Below are positions 9,122 to 18,414 of a stretch of DNA of 64,000 bases, piece by piece. Within the stretch, counting starts at the first letter, position 1. Each line of letters opens with the position of its first letter. The notes beneath the pieces are model-generated. The model saw only the letters and a program-made list of their open reading frames with translations, did no database searches and was not told the origin of the DNA. Position numbers and translations under genes: made by a program. Location of the stretch: NCBI RefSeq assembly GCF_048553715.1, contig NZ_JBLZNC010000004.1:62001-126000 (forward strand). Reading direction: 5' to 3'. This DNA is from Sagittula sp048553715 (GTDB lineage: Bacteria; Pseudomonadota; Alphaproteobacteria; Rhodobacterales; Rhodobacteraceae).

Positions 9122-9229
9122 TCACAGGGCATTGGCGCTGGGATTGGGGGGCAGTGTGGTGTCAGGCACAACCGCGCAGGCGGTCAGAGCGAACAAAAGC
9201 AGCAAAGATGACGTGAGAAAACGGGGCAT
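9122..9229 (-). CDS. Small lipoprotein of 35 residues
   Basis: A short reading frame that begins MPRFLTSS, continues with a hydrophobic run and ends the signal with the lipobox LTAC (Cys18). About 17 Pro/Asn/Thr-rich residues follow before TGA. This is the layout of very small lipoproteins such as entericidin-like peptides, though no specific family is recognised. The ribosome-binding site is weak (GGAT about 10 bases upstream). A full CtrA-type site lies 94-108 bases upstream in the correct orientation, and the gene sits alone between trxA and the DUF2235 gene. The lipobox and regulatory site support it; its small size limits confidence. Confidence 0.55.
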   Translation of the reverse strand: MPRFLTSSLLLLFALTACAVVPDTTLPPNPSANAL

Positions 9230-9322
9230 AGGAACAATCCGGCGATGGTGAAATACCCTCATAGGGTGTGCCGAAAAAATGGCAGGATTGTGCACGTAAT
9301 GCGGGTATCACGGGGCTTTTGG

Positions 9323-9337
9323 TTAACGGCTGGTTAA
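9323..9337 (-). promoter_or_regulatory. Candidate CtrA binding site upstream of the small lipoprotein
   Basis: TTAA-N7-TTAA. Read on the minus strand it is TTAACCAGCCGTTAAC, an exact match to the alphaproteobacterial CtrA consensus TTAA-N7-TTAAC. It lies in the gap after the trxA terminator, so it is positioned for the lipoprotein gene. Confidence 0.55.
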
Positions 9338-9367
9338 TCCACTCGGCCACACCGACCATACGCCCAC

Positions 9368-9393
9368 GAAAAAGGGCCCCGCGATGGGGCCCT
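9368..9393 (-). terminator. Rho-independent terminator of trxA
   Basis: AAGGGCCCC and GGGGCCCTT form a 9-bp stem around GCGAT, followed on the minus strand by a run of T residues (9371-9368). It lies 23 bases after the trxA stop. Confidence 0.88.
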
Positions 9394-9415
9394 TGGTCCG
9401 GTAAAACACCGTGAT

Positions 9416-9736
9416 TTAGATGGATTCGTCGATCCAGGATTTCAGCGCTGCCTTAGGGCGTGCACCGGCAAGGTTGGCAACCGGTGCGCCGTCCTTGAAC
9501 ACGAACAGCGCGGGGATGCCACGCACGCCCATAGCAGCGGCGGAGTTGGGGTTGCTGTCCACGTCGACCTTGGCGATCTTTACGGCGTCGCCGTATTCTG
9601 CGGACAGCTCTTCAAGCGCGGGGCCGATCTGCTTGCAGGGGCCGCACCATTCCGCCCAGAAGTCGACGACGACCGGAACGGAGGAGTTTTTGACTTCGGC
9701 GTCGAAGGTAGCGTCGGTTACGGCAACAGTGGCCAT
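9416..9736 (-). CDS. trxA: Thioredoxin 1
   Basis: Cytoplasmic disulfide reductase of 106 residues, the standard thioredoxin length. It contains the redox motif WAEWCGPCK (Cys about 31 and 34), the cis-proline context GIPALFVF, and a C-terminal helix. It is kept reduced by thioredoxin reductase and serves as electron donor to ribonucleotide reductase, peroxiredoxins and others. The ATG follows AGGAGAGACATC. It lies 92 bases downstream of addA on the same strand, a neighbourhood I recall as common in Rhodobacterales. A strong terminator follows. Confidence 0.97.
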   Translation of the reverse strand: MATVAVTDATFDAEVKNSSVPVVVDFWAEWCGPCKQIGPALEELSAEYGDAVKIAKVDVDSNPNSAAAMGVRGIPALFVFKDGAPVANLAGARPKAALKSWIDESI

Positions 9737-9828
9737 GATGTCTCTCCTGGCGATTGGGATCTGGGTATCGGGTCAGCGAGCAGCGGGCCCGTTCAGGTTC
9801 TGAAAACTATGTGCCGCCCGCTCAGCCG

Positions 9829-12800
9829 TCAAGGGATGGTGGCCCTTTGCAAGGCCTGCCTCACAATGTCGTGCGGCAAAGGCATATAACGCGACTGCGC
9901 CGTCCACAGCAGTCCGGTTTCAATCTCGCGATCCGGATACAGCTGTCCCAGCGCGGCGGCATAGGCCCCCATCTGGCGCAGCAGCCCCTCTGGCGTCTGG
10001 TCAGCGGTCTGCGGCACGACTCGGTTGGTCTTGAAGTCAACGGCGGTGACTTTGGTGTCGCTCACCAACAGGACGTCGATGATGCCGTGCATCCGACCAA
10101 GGCCCGGCAGATCAGCGGTGACGGGCACCTCGACCAAGGCATCCGGCCCGAACAGAAAGCCCAGTTCCGGCACGGACAGCACGGTCTGCACCTCTGACAG
10201 GATATGGGGCAGTTGATCGGCGATGAGGTCCGCGTTCTCTCCCTGTGTTAACTCGTCAAGCAAGCTAGGCGCCACCTGTTCGCGCAACGCGGGCGTCAGC
10301 GGGGCAAGGGTTTCCAGCATCAGATGCAGGGCGGTGCCGCGTGCCATGGCCACGTCTTCGCTGTCGCCATCGGCACCGGCCAGCGCCTTGGCCCCGCCCA
10401 GACCTGAGGGGCTGACGGTTTTCGCCACCGGGGCGGGCAGGGGCACAGGGGCGTCCAGCGTCGCGGGGTATTCCGGCGCGACCAGCGGTGCGGCGGGGGC
10501 GCTTTGGGCCACGGGCAAATCCCAATCGCCATGGGTGATGCGCTGCCCCTCGCCCGCGCCCAGATCGCCAAAGTCGAAACTGTGGTTCACTGCGCCGGAT
10601 CGTTCCATCCCTGCAGCCACCTGATCGTACCACGCCTCGCCCTTGGTCCCCAGTTCACCGGCGGCGGTAACGATCAGCCATTTTTCCGCGCGGGTCATGG
10701 CGACGTAAAGCAGCCGGTCACGTTCCTGCGCCTCGCGGGTTTTGGCAGCCTCGATCGCGTCGGACTGGCGGGGCGGCTGCTGGCCTGCGGACTGTTTCCA
10801 CATCACGCCGTCCGGGTCTGACAGGATATCGGCCTTGATATCGGTGCGCGGTTGGGCGCAATCGGGCAGGATCACGATGGGCGCCTCCAGCCCCTTGGAG
10901 CCATGCACCGTCATGACGCGCAGAGTGGCGCCTTTGCTGTCGGGTGCGCGTTTGATTTCCAGATTGTCGGCCTGCGCCCATTCCAGAAAGCCGGTCAGCG
11001 TGGGCACGGCGCTTTGCTCGTAGGACAGCGCCTGTTGCAGCAGCGCATTGATGCCGTCCTCTGCCTCGGACCCCAGACGGCCAATCAGCAGGCGGCGGCC
11101 TTTGTGGTGGGTCAGAATGCGGTCGATCAGATCGTAGGGGCGCAGGAAATCGGTGTTCCTCAGCAGATCCTTCAACACGGCGACATAGGGCGTATCGGTG
11201 TCACGGATCGCCTCCCACAGGTATTTGCGGGGCCGGTTGTGGGCCAGCGTGAACAGCTCTTGTTCCGACAAGCCAAACAGCGGCGACCGCAGGGCCGTCG
11301 CCAAAGACAGCGAATCCTCGGGGGTTTCAAGGAAGGACAGCACTGCGATAATGTCGCGCACCGCCAGTTCGGCCATGACCTTCAGCCGGTCGGCACCGGC
11401 GATGGGCAGACCTTCTTGTTTGCAGGCGCGGATGATCTCTTTGAACAGGACACCCCGCCGCCGCACGAGGATCAGGAAATCCCCCGCATGCACCGGCCGC
11501 GCGGTGTAAGTGTCGGTAAAACCCTCCTCCATCGGCATCGGGTGGCCCGCGTCGATGGTCTGTTTGATGAACCGGGCGATCCGCTGCGCAAGGATCACCG
11601 TGTGATGGGTCGATGCGGCGCGGTCCAACGGTTCGTGCCACGGACTGTCGCCGTCGTCCTTGACGCTTTCGACCACGGGCCACAGGTCAACACGGCCCGG
11701 CATGTTGGATTTGAACGCCCGGTGCAGCGCCCCGTCAAAGCCGCTGTCGCCCGCATGGACAAAGGTATTGTCCACAACCCGCAGGATCGGTTCCGCCGAG
11801 CGAAAGGAATAGGCCAGTTCAGAATCCACCAGCGGCGCATCGGTCATCCGCAACCGTTCGCGGAAATCCTCGCGCATGCGGTCGAATTCGCGCGGGTCGG
11901 CGCCCTGAAAACTGTAGATCGACTGCTTTTTGTCCCCCACGACAAAGATCGTGCGCCGCGTGTCCGTGCGCGCGCCTTCGCCGGATGTGAATTCATGCGC
12001 CAGCCGTTCGATCACCTGCCACTGCACGGGGCTGGTGTCCTGTGCCTCGTCCACGAGGATGTGGTCGATGCCCCCGTCCAGCTTGTAAAGCACCCAATCC
12101 GCAACCTTTTCGTTGGACAACAGATCGCGGGCGCGGGTGATGAGGTCGTCGAAATCCAGCCAGCCGCGCAGCAGTTTCGTCTGTTCATAGGCGGGTACAA
12201 AGCGCGCGCCAAAGGCGATCAGGGCAATGTCGCGGTTGGCGGCGTGAATCGCCTTTTCGATGTCCAGCGCGTCCTCGATCCGGGCGGCCAGTTGGTCGAG
12301 CTGGTCGAAACTGTCCCCATGGGCGTTGCGCACGCCTTTGGTCCCGAGGCGCTTTTTGATCGTGCCCTCTTTGGTCAGCAAAGCCGCCTTCCAGCCCGCC
12401 AGATCCCGTTCGCCGATGCGTGACAGCAGCGCGCCCAGATCCTTGTCGGTCTTGCCGCCCGTCATCAGTGCGGCGCTGAGCGACTGCGCCAGCACGGTTT
12501 CCGACCCCAGAAACACCCGGTCCAGCAAACCGTCCAGATCGTCACTGTCGCTCAGCCCATAGTGGGCGCGGATCGTGTCGGGCGTGGGCGGGTCAAGGAA
12601 GATGTCGCGTTGCGCGCACATGCTGCGCAAAAGGCCCTCCATATCGTCAATCGTCAGATAGGGGGCGATGGTTTCCAGCAGGCCACTGTCCGGCCCGTCG
12701 GCGATCTCTTCCAGCAGCTCTGCCCGCAGCAGTTCGGCGGCGCGGTCTTCCATCTCTTTGAACTGGGGCGAGACCTGCGCCTCCAGCGGGAAGCGCCGCA

Positions 12801-13188
12801 GCAAGGAGGCGCAGAACGAATGGATCGTCTGGATGCGCAGGCCGCCGGGGGTTTCGATGGCGCGGGCAAACAGGGTACGGGCCTCACGCAGGAAGTCCTG
12901 AGTGGGCTGTTGGTCGACGCCAAGCTGGTCCAGCTCGTCGCGCAGCGCAGGTTCCGCTAGCATCGCCCAGCCGCCGAGACGCTTGAACAGGCGGTTCTGC
13001 ATCTCTGTTGCGGCGGCCTTTGTGTAGGTCAGGCACAGGATGTGGCTGGGATCGACCCCTTCGAGCAGCAACCGCGCCACGCGGTCGGTCAGCACGCGGG
13101 TCTTGCCCGAACCGGCATTGGCCGCAAGCCAGGTGGAATGGGTCGGCGCGGCGGCGCGCACCTGCGCTTCGGTTGCGTCATCTCTCAT
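9829..13188 (-). CDS. addA: Double-strand break repair helicase-nuclease AddA
   Basis: Large subunit of the AddAB helicase-nuclease, which resects double-strand DNA ends and loads RecA, the counterpart of RecBCD. It has 1119 residues: UvrD-like Walker A AANAGSGKT (22-30), Walker B HILVDEAQDTSP, helicase motif VMTVHGSKGLEAP, and a C-terminal RecB-type nuclease with GIIDVLL and AVDFKTN carrying the catalytic Asp and Lys. The start at 13188 overlaps the addB stop by 4 bases (ATGA), which favours it over a start 39 bases further upstream. No recBCD genes are seen here. Confidence 0.96.
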   Translation of the reverse strand: MRDDATEAQVRAAAPTHSTWLAANAGSGKTRVLTDRVARLLLEGVDPSHILCLTYTKAAATEMQNRLFKRLGGWAMLAEPALRDELDQLGVDQQPTQDFLREARTLFARAIETPGGLRIQTIHSFCASLLRRFPLEAQVSPQFKEMEDRAAELLRAELLEEIADGPDSGLLETIAPYLTIDDMEGLLRSMCAQRDIFLDPPTPDTIRAHYGLSDSDDLDGLLDRVFLGSETVLAQSLSAALMTGGKTDKDLGALLSRIGERDLAGWKAALLTKEGTIKKRLGTKGVRNAHGDSFDQLDQLAARIEDALDIEKAIHAANRDIALIAFGARFVPAYEQTKLLRGWLDFDDLITRARDLLSNEKVADWVLYKLDGGIDHILVDEAQDTSPVQWQVIERLAHEFTSGEGARTDTRRTIFVVGDKKQSIYSFQGADPREFDRMREDFRERLRMTDAPLVDSELAYSFRSAEPILRVVDNTFVHAGDSGFDGALHRAFKSNMPGRVDLWPVVESVKDDGDSPWHEPLDRAASTHHTVILAQRIARFIKQTIDAGHPMPMEEGFTDTYTARPVHAGDFLILVRRRGVLFKEIIRACKQEGLPIAGADRLKVMAELAVRDIIAVLSFLETPEDSLSLATALRSPLFGLSEQELFTLAHNRPRKYLWEAIRDTDTPYVAVLKDLLRNTDFLRPYDLIDRILTHHKGRRLLIGRLGSEAEDGINALLQQALSYEQSAVPTLTGFLEWAQADNLEIKRAPDSKGATLRVMTVHGSKGLEAPIVILPDCAQPRTDIKADILSDPDGVMWKQSAGQQPPRQSDAIEAAKTREAQERDRLLYVAMTRAEKWLIVTAAGELGTKGEAWYDQVAAGMERSGAVNHSFDFGDLGAGEGQRITHGDWDLPVAQSAPAAPLVAPEYPATLDAPVPLPAPVAKTVSPSGLGGAKALAGADGDSEDVAMARGTALHLMLETLAPLTPALREQVAPSLLDELTQGENADLIADQLPHILSEVQTVLSVPELGFLFGPDALVEVPVTADLPGLGRMHGIIDVLLVSDTKVTAVDFKTNRVVPQTADQTPEGLLRQMGAYAAALGQLYPDREIETGLLWTAQSRYMPLPHDIVRQALQRATIP

Positions 13189-16127
13189 GTCAGCGGCTCC
13201 AGCTGCGCGTCGTCGGTCACGTCCCATTCGCCAAAGCGCGACAGGTGGTCATAATCGGCGCGGTCGGTGTCTTTCATCAGTGCGCGGCGGGCGGTGTAGC
13301 CCTTGTCCGGCTGCATATAGGCTGCGATCAGCGCGGTGAATTCGGACCATGTCTGGTCTGGCGGGCAGTCGTCCAGCGGGGCTTCGACCTCGCGCGGGTC
13401 ACCGGGTTTAAGCTGGATATAGGTGGCCGAGGCGATATGGCGCGGTGCCATATCCGGGAAGGCCCCGCGCATCAGCATGGCCGCTTCCAGCAGCAGTTGT
13501 TTTTCGAAGGTCTTTTGTTGCGCAGGGCTTGGGGCGCTGCCGGTTTTGTAGTCGTAGACATGCGCGCCGGCAGTGTCGTCCATATCGATCCGGTCTGCCG
13601 TCCCCACAAGGGTAAAGCCCAGCTCGGCGATTTCGGCGCGGCCGGTGATCTCGAAGTTGGCGGCTTTGGGCAGGGCACGATCACGCCGCGCCGCCTCGGA
13701 CGAGACAAACCACGGCGCAAAGCGATCCACCCGCGCCTGCCACAGCGTGCGCATGGTGGGAAAGGGGATCTCCGACAGTTCCTGCGCCGCAATCTCTTGC
13801 AGCCTGTCTGGGGTCAGATGGCTGGGGTCGTCGACGGTTTCGCGGATGAAATCCTCGATCACCTTATGGGTCAGGATGCCCCGCATCAGCGCGTCGGGGG
13901 CCTGCATCAACGGGTCCAGCGCGCGCAGGCCCAGCACCTTTTGCGCGTAGATCGCATAAGGATCACGGACGAGGCGCCGGATCGCGGTGACCGACAGCTC
14001 TGTGGGGCGGGCCGCGACCGGCGGCGCGGGCGAGGGGCGCGTGGCGGGCGGGGCGGTGATCGGCGCCTCTGACGCGCGTGCCATGTCCAGCCATTCGCGG
14101 CTGCGATCGCGCATCTGGTCCAGCGCCGCCTTGCCGTTGCGATCGGGCAGGCCGGTCATCAGGTTCACCAGACGGTTGACCCAGCGGCTCGGGACGGTTT
14201 CGGCCTCGTCGGATTTGAGCGAACGGGTCAGCCAGACCTCGGGCGCGCCGATGGCCTGTTGAAAGTCATGGGCCGACAGACCGATGCGCCGTTCCGGCAG
14301 CAAAAGCCCTGCATCCGCGCGCATCCGGCGGTTCAGCCACGGATCGGCCGAGGGGACCTCGGGCCATGACCCTTCGTTCAGGCCGGACAGGATCAGCAAA
14401 CGCGGGCCACCGACGCGGGCCTCCAGCGTGCCCCAGATGCGGATCAGAGGGTGGGGCGTATCGGGGTTGCGGACCTCTTCGCGCGACAGCAGGGCGTTGA
14501 ACAGATCGGCATAGTCGCGCGCGCCCATGTCGGTGCCGTTGCCCGCCTCGGCCAGCAGGTTTGTCGTGATCTGACGCAGGCGGCGGCCCGCCACCTCGTC
14601 CCACAGGGGCGCGGGCGTGCTGTCATCGCTGCTGCCGCACACAAGCGTCTCGGCCAGATCAAGATGGTCGGTGACCCAGTCCAGCAGCGGCGTGGTGCCG
14701 GTGCGATGCACCTGACACAGCCGCGCGACCCATGCAGCCCAGACGGGACGCTCTGCTTTTTCCGCCCATTGCGTCAGGGTGTCGGGCGTCGGGTAGGGCA
14801 TGCCATTGCGGCGGATGTACAGTTCCAGATCGCGGGTGTTCAGCAAGTGCTGCCCCCGGTCCTTGCCCGCGTGGCACAGCGGATGTTTCAGGATCGACAG
14901 CAGCAGATCGGCGGCCAGCGGTTTGCTGAACAGTTCGGCCACCAGCCGCAGGAAACGGCCCGGCGGTGTGAGCTGCGCGGGAATGCCTGCGGAATCGTCC
15001 GGCGTGATCCCCCAGTGTTGCAGCGCCGAGGTCACCTGACGCGTCAGCATCCGGTCGGGTGTGATCAGGGCCGCTTCGGTGCCGTCAATCGCCGCTTGAC
15101 GCAGGCGCAGCGCGATGGCGAGCGCCTCTTCGCGCAAGGACGGTGCCTCCAGCAGGGTCACGCCCTGCATGGCCTCTGGCAGGTCGGGCAAATGCGGCCC
15201 CTCGGACAGCCATTGGTGGGTGACAGGGGCGGGGCGCAGCGCCAGCGACACCACGCGGTTGCGCGCAGGCGCGGGGGCGGGCGCGTCCGTCCAACCGGAA
15301 ACCGAACGGGGGCGCAGGTCCAGCTCGCGCAGCAGCTTGGCAAAGCGGTACTGCGGGTGATCCTCGCCGGTGAGCGGATCGTTGAGCATATCCCAGACCG
15401 TATCGGGCATGTCTGGATCGAAACCGGGCAGGATCACCGCACCCTGTGGCAGATGAGAGACCGCTTTCATAAAGGCGTGGGTGGTGCCCCGCGATCCGGT
15501 GGAGCCTGCGATGATGATGGGATGCTGCGGCGGTGTTTCCTGCCACGCGGCCAGACGCATCTCCATCGCGCGACGGGCAAAGCCTTGCGCATCGGGCAGG
15601 CTGTCGTCCTCGAAATACCTTTGCACAATCCCAAAGAAGGTCAGCGCCCGCTGCCAGTGGCCGGATTGGTCGCTGACATCCAGATTGGCCACATCATCGG
15701 GGGCGACACCTTCGCCGTGCATTTCCTCCATCAGCGTGGCGAGACTGTCAGACAGATCGAACAGCGCCGCACGGGGGGCCAGTTCGGGCGAGGTCCGCAG
15801 CAAGGCCGACACCAGTCCGGTCAGTTCCAGCCTGCGGCGCAGCGGTGGCACCGGCGCGGGAAGCTGGGCGCGGGTGACGGGGTCGGCCAGATCGGTGACC
15901 AGCCGGATGCGGGGCAGCAGAGATGCCGGCCCCTGATCGAACAGGCTGCGCAACCGGCGGCGCATGCGGTCGGTGTTCACATATAGTTCGACCTGGGCAA
16001 TTGCCTCGGGCGGGTGGTTTTGCAGGCGGGCGCGCAATCCGTCGACCAAAGCGGCGGGAAAATCAACGCCGGAGGGCAGGCCGAACAGGCGCGGGCCGGA
16101 CTCGGAAAACAGTTTTGGTGCAGGCAT
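13185..16127 (-). CDS. addB: Double-strand break repair protein AddB
   Basis: Second subunit of AddAB, 980 residues, typical of the alphaproteobacterial form. It has an inactivated helicase-like body and a C-terminal RecB-family nuclease domain containing RIDMDDTAGAHVYDYKTG, with the Asp and Lys of the PD-(D/E)xK site. The alphaproteobacterial branch generally lacks the four-cysteine iron-sulfur cluster of Bacillus AddB, and I see no such cluster here. It is translationally coupled to addA by ATGA. It is probably co-transcribed with murU and the tsaE-amgK gene upstream, with 113 bases between murU and addB. Confidence 0.95.
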   Translation of the reverse strand: MPAPKLFSESGPRLFGLPSGVDFPAALVDGLRARLQNHPPEAIAQVELYVNTDRMRRRLRSLFDQGPASLLPRIRLVTDLADPVTRAQLPAPVPPLRRRLELTGLVSALLRTSPELAPRAALFDLSDSLATLMEEMHGEGVAPDDVANLDVSDQSGHWQRALTFFGIVQRYFEDDSLPDAQGFARRAMEMRLAAWQETPPQHPIIIAGSTGSRGTTHAFMKAVSHLPQGAVILPGFDPDMPDTVWDMLNDPLTGEDHPQYRFAKLLRELDLRPRSVSGWTDAPAPAPARNRVVSLALRPAPVTHQWLSEGPHLPDLPEAMQGVTLLEAPSLREEALAIALRLRQAAIDGTEAALITPDRMLTRQVTSALQHWGITPDDSAGIPAQLTPPGRFLRLVAELFSKPLAADLLLSILKHPLCHAGKDRGQHLLNTRDLELYIRRNGMPYPTPDTLTQWAEKAERPVWAAWVARLCQVHRTGTTPLLDWVTDHLDLAETLVCGSSDDSTPAPLWDEVAGRRLRQITTNLLAEAGNGTDMGARDYADLFNALLSREEVRNPDTPHPLIRIWGTLEARVGGPRLLILSGLNEGSWPEVPSADPWLNRRMRADAGLLLPERRIGLSAHDFQQAIGAPEVWLTRSLKSDEAETVPSRWVNRLVNLMTGLPDRNGKAALDQMRDRSREWLDMARASEAPITAPPATRPSPAPPVAARPTELSVTAIRRLVRDPYAIYAQKVLGLRALDPLMQAPDALMRGILTHKVIEDFIRETVDDPSHLTPDRLQEIAAQELSEIPFPTMRTLWQARVDRFAPWFVSSEAARRDRALPKAANFEITGRAEIAELGFTLVGTADRIDMDDTAGAHVYDYKTGSAPSPAQQKTFEKQLLLEAAMLMRGAFPDMAPRHIASATYIQLKPGDPREVEAPLDDCPPDQTWSEFTALIAAYMQPDKGYTARRALMKDTDRADYDHLSRFGEWDVTDDAQLEPLT

Positions 16128-16240
16128 TTGGTCCTCGTGACCCTGAATATGGGCCGGAATGGTCAGGGCTAGAATGGACCGGCTGCGCGGTCAGGGCAAC
16201 CATGGCCAGCGCAGGGGGTGACAGCTTTTGTCGCGCTGGT

Positions 16241-16927
16241 TCAGCGCTGGGCGGCCAGCATGTCCTCGGCCAGTGTGATGCCCTCGGGGTGGCCCACATC
16301 GCACCATGTTCCGCTGTAGGGGAGGCCGCAGAACCGCCCCGATTGCTCTGCCTGTTTCCACAGAACATGCAGGGAGAAGGCGTCGTCCGTGATGCCATCC
16401 AGCAGCTCGGTCTTGATGATCTGGGCACCGGTGTAGACCATATCACCGCCCCAGATCAGTTGGTCGTCTTGCAGCGTGAAATCGCCCCCGCCCTTGCGGC
16501 CCACGGCCCGATCAAGCGGGACGCACAGCAGCAGCGCATCCATGCGATCGGGCTGCCACGCGGCGCGCAGGGCCTCCAGCGGGTTTGGTCCGGCCCAGAC
16601 CGCATCGGTGTTCAATGTGAAGACCGGACCCTCTCCAAGATAGGGCCGCGCCTGTTTCAACCCGCCACCGGTGTCGAGGATACGGTCCTGTTCGACGCTC
16701 ACGTGAATGTCGGTGCCGCGCAGATGATCCACGATCTGGTCCGCATGATAATGCGCGTTCACCACACGGGTGGGGATTTGCGTGGTCAGCGCCAGCGCAT
16801 GATCCAGCAGCGGCTTGCCCGCCACCGGCACCAAGGGTTTGGGCCGGTCCGCCGTCAGCGCGCCCATGCGCGTGCCAAAGCCCGCGGCAAACAGCATCAC
16901 GGCATCCGGTGTCAGTCGGTCGGACAT
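16241..16927 (-). CDS. murU: N-acetylmuramate alpha-1-phosphate uridylyltransferase (MurU-like)
   Basis: Nucleotidyltransferase of 228 residues with the family's N-terminal signature VMLFAAGFGTRMG, followed by RPKPLVPVAGKPLLDHAL. It is of MurU size and domain type and would convert MurNAc-1-phosphate plus UTP to UDP-MurNAc, bypassing de novo synthesis. The start overlaps the end of the upstream gene by 16 bases. That gene's C-terminal half is an AmgK-type sugar kinase, the enzyme that supplies MurU's substrate. The assignment rests on this pairing; a sugar-phosphate nucleotidyltransferase with another substrate is the alternative. Confidence 0.85.
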   Translation of the reverse strand: MSDRLTPDAVMLFAAGFGTRMGALTADRPKPLVPVAGKPLLDHALALTTQIPTRVVNAHYHADQIVDHLRGTDIHVSVEQDRILDTGGGLKQARPYLGEGPVFTLNTDAVWAGPNPLEALRAAWQPDRMDALLLCVPLDRAVGRKGGGDFTLQDDQLIWGGDMVYTGAQIIKTELLDGITDDAFSLHVLWKQAEQSGRFCGLPYSGTWCDVGHPEGITLAEDMLAAQR

Positions 16928-18369
16928 TGCGCGCGCAGCTCCTGTAGGAAGGTCGCATCGGGGGCGGGCAACTGGTCAAGGACCGGTCGCATCGGGGCCA
17001 GTGCCGGATGCTGCATCTGGGAGCGGATATGCGCCCAAGTGCGCGGCATAAAATCAAGGTAACGGGTCTTGCCCTGCGTCATGGCCAGACGCGCGAACAC
17101 ACCCAAGATGCGCAGATTGCGTTGCACCCCGAGACAGGCATAGGCCGCACGAAAGGCGTCATCCTCCACCCCGGTTGTGGCAATATAGGCGGCGATGCAG
17201 GCGTCCTCGGTCTCCGGCGTGATGTCGCGGCGCACATCACGGCACAAAGACACCAGATCATAGGCGCGATGCCCGATCAGCGCATCCTGAAAATCCAACA
17301 GGCCGATGGCTGCAGGCCCCTTGCGTTCGGGAAGCAGCAGCAGGTTCTCGGCGTGGAAATCCCGCAGCACCGTCACCCCGTCGGGGCGGGCGTGTTGATC
17401 CAGAATGCGTGTAAAGGTGTGTGTCGCCTCGGCGATCAGATCAGGCATCCGCGCGTAATGGGTAAAGGCCAGATCGGTGGCCTGCGCCAGATGATCGGGG
17501 GTGGCGGTGGCCAGCCCTTCGGGCGGGGCGTGGCGGTGCAACTCGGCCAGCGTTTCGGTCACTTGAAGATACAGGCGACGCTCGCTTTGTGGGTCGGTGG
17601 CGCATCGCGCCAACAGATCGTCGCCCAGATCCTCGATCAGCAGCATGCCTTGGGTCTCGGACAGGATCAGCGGTGCGGACAGGCCCAGACCTGTCAGGTA
17701 GCGCGACAAGCGTGCGAACAAGGCCGTGTCACCATCTGGGTCCTGCATCAAAATGGCAGTGTCATCACCACGCCACAGTCGGGAATACATCCGCGACGAG
17801 GCATCCCCCGCAAGCACCGTTGTCTCGGCATCCTGCCAGCCGGCGGATTTCAGAAACGCGGTGACATGGCTGTCCTGTGGGGGCACCGGCGCGGCCAAGA
17901 GGGCGATTTCCAGCAGCCCAGCCCAGCGCGCATCGCTCCATTCTATGGTGACACTGCGGTGGTCAGGCTCCTCCATCGTGGCAAAGCTCAGGCGCAGCGG
18001 GTTCGCGGGTGTCAGCTCTCCCAGACGGTCGGGCCATTCCACCAAGCAGATCGCCTCCTGAAAGGCATCGAGCAGGCCAAGTTCCTCGATCTCGTCCGGT
18101 CCGCCAAGGCGATACAGATCGCTGTGCCACAGGGGGCCGGATCGGGTGTCGTATTCCTGCACCAGCGTAAAGGTGGGCGAAGGGACATCTTCGGGTTCGA
18201 TCAACAGGGTCTGGATCAGGGAACGGGCGAAATGGGTCTTGCCCGCGCCGATCCCGCCAGACATCAGCAGCACGTCCCCGGGCTGTAGATGTTCCGCCAG
18301 CGCACGGGCAAAATCCGCCGTCGCATCGGCAGAGGTCAGTGTCAGTGTCAGCGGAGTGCTCAGGGTCAT
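16912..18369 (-). CDS. Bifunctional TsaE (t6A ATPase) / AmgK-like anomeric sugar kinase
   Basis: A 485-residue fusion. Residues 1 to about 150 are TsaE, the ATPase that supports TsaB/TsaD in making threonylcarbamoyl-adenosine 37 of tRNA, with Walker A SGGIGAGKT (37-45) and VEWPDR. The remainder is an aminoglycoside-phosphotransferase-fold kinase of the COG3178/AmgK type, with catalytic segment RDFHAENLLLL and metal-binding LLDFQDALIG. AmgK phosphorylates the anomeric hydroxyl of MurNAc or GlcNAc during peptidoglycan recycling, and the overlapping next gene is murU. The linker is in frame and both halves look intact, so this is a real fusion and not a sequencing frameshift. The start at 18369 has no clear ribosome-binding site. 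Confidence 0.9.
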   Translation of the reverse strand: MTLSTPLTLTLTSADATADFARALAEHLQPGDVLLMSGGIGAGKTHFARSLIQTLLIEPEDVPSPTFTLVQEYDTRSGPLWHSDLYRLGGPDEIEELGLLDAFQEAICLVEWPDRLGELTPANPLRLSFATMEEPDHRSVTIEWSDARWAGLLEIALLAAPVPPQDSHVTAFLKSAGWQDAETTVLAGDASSRMYSRLWRGDDTAILMQDPDGDTALFARLSRYLTGLGLSAPLILSETQGMLLIEDLGDDLLARCATDPQSERRLYLQVTETLAELHRHAPPEGLATATPDHLAQATDLAFTHYARMPDLIAEATHTFTRILDQHARPDGVTVLRDFHAENLLLLPERKGPAAIGLLDFQDALIGHRAYDLVSLCRDVRRDITPETEDACIAAYIATTGVEDDAFRAAYACLGVQRNLRILGVFARLAMTQGKTRYLDFMPRTWAHIRSQMQHPALAPMRPVLDQLPAPDATFLQELRAQCPTD

Positions 18370-18414
18370 GGGCGCATAGATACCAGTGCCGCACGGGGCT
18401 GCAAGAGCGCAGAG

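Noticed and set aside
10852..12423. Long open frame antisense to addA (523 codons), and similar frames opposite the ABC transporter and icd
   Set aside because: High G+C makes long antisense frames common. These lack ribosome-binding sites and recognisable domains, and the opposite strand encodes clear proteins.
16912..18369. Frameshift artefact joining TsaE and the kinase
   Set aside because: The linker is in frame, both domains are complete, and this fusion is known to me from other Rhodobacterales.
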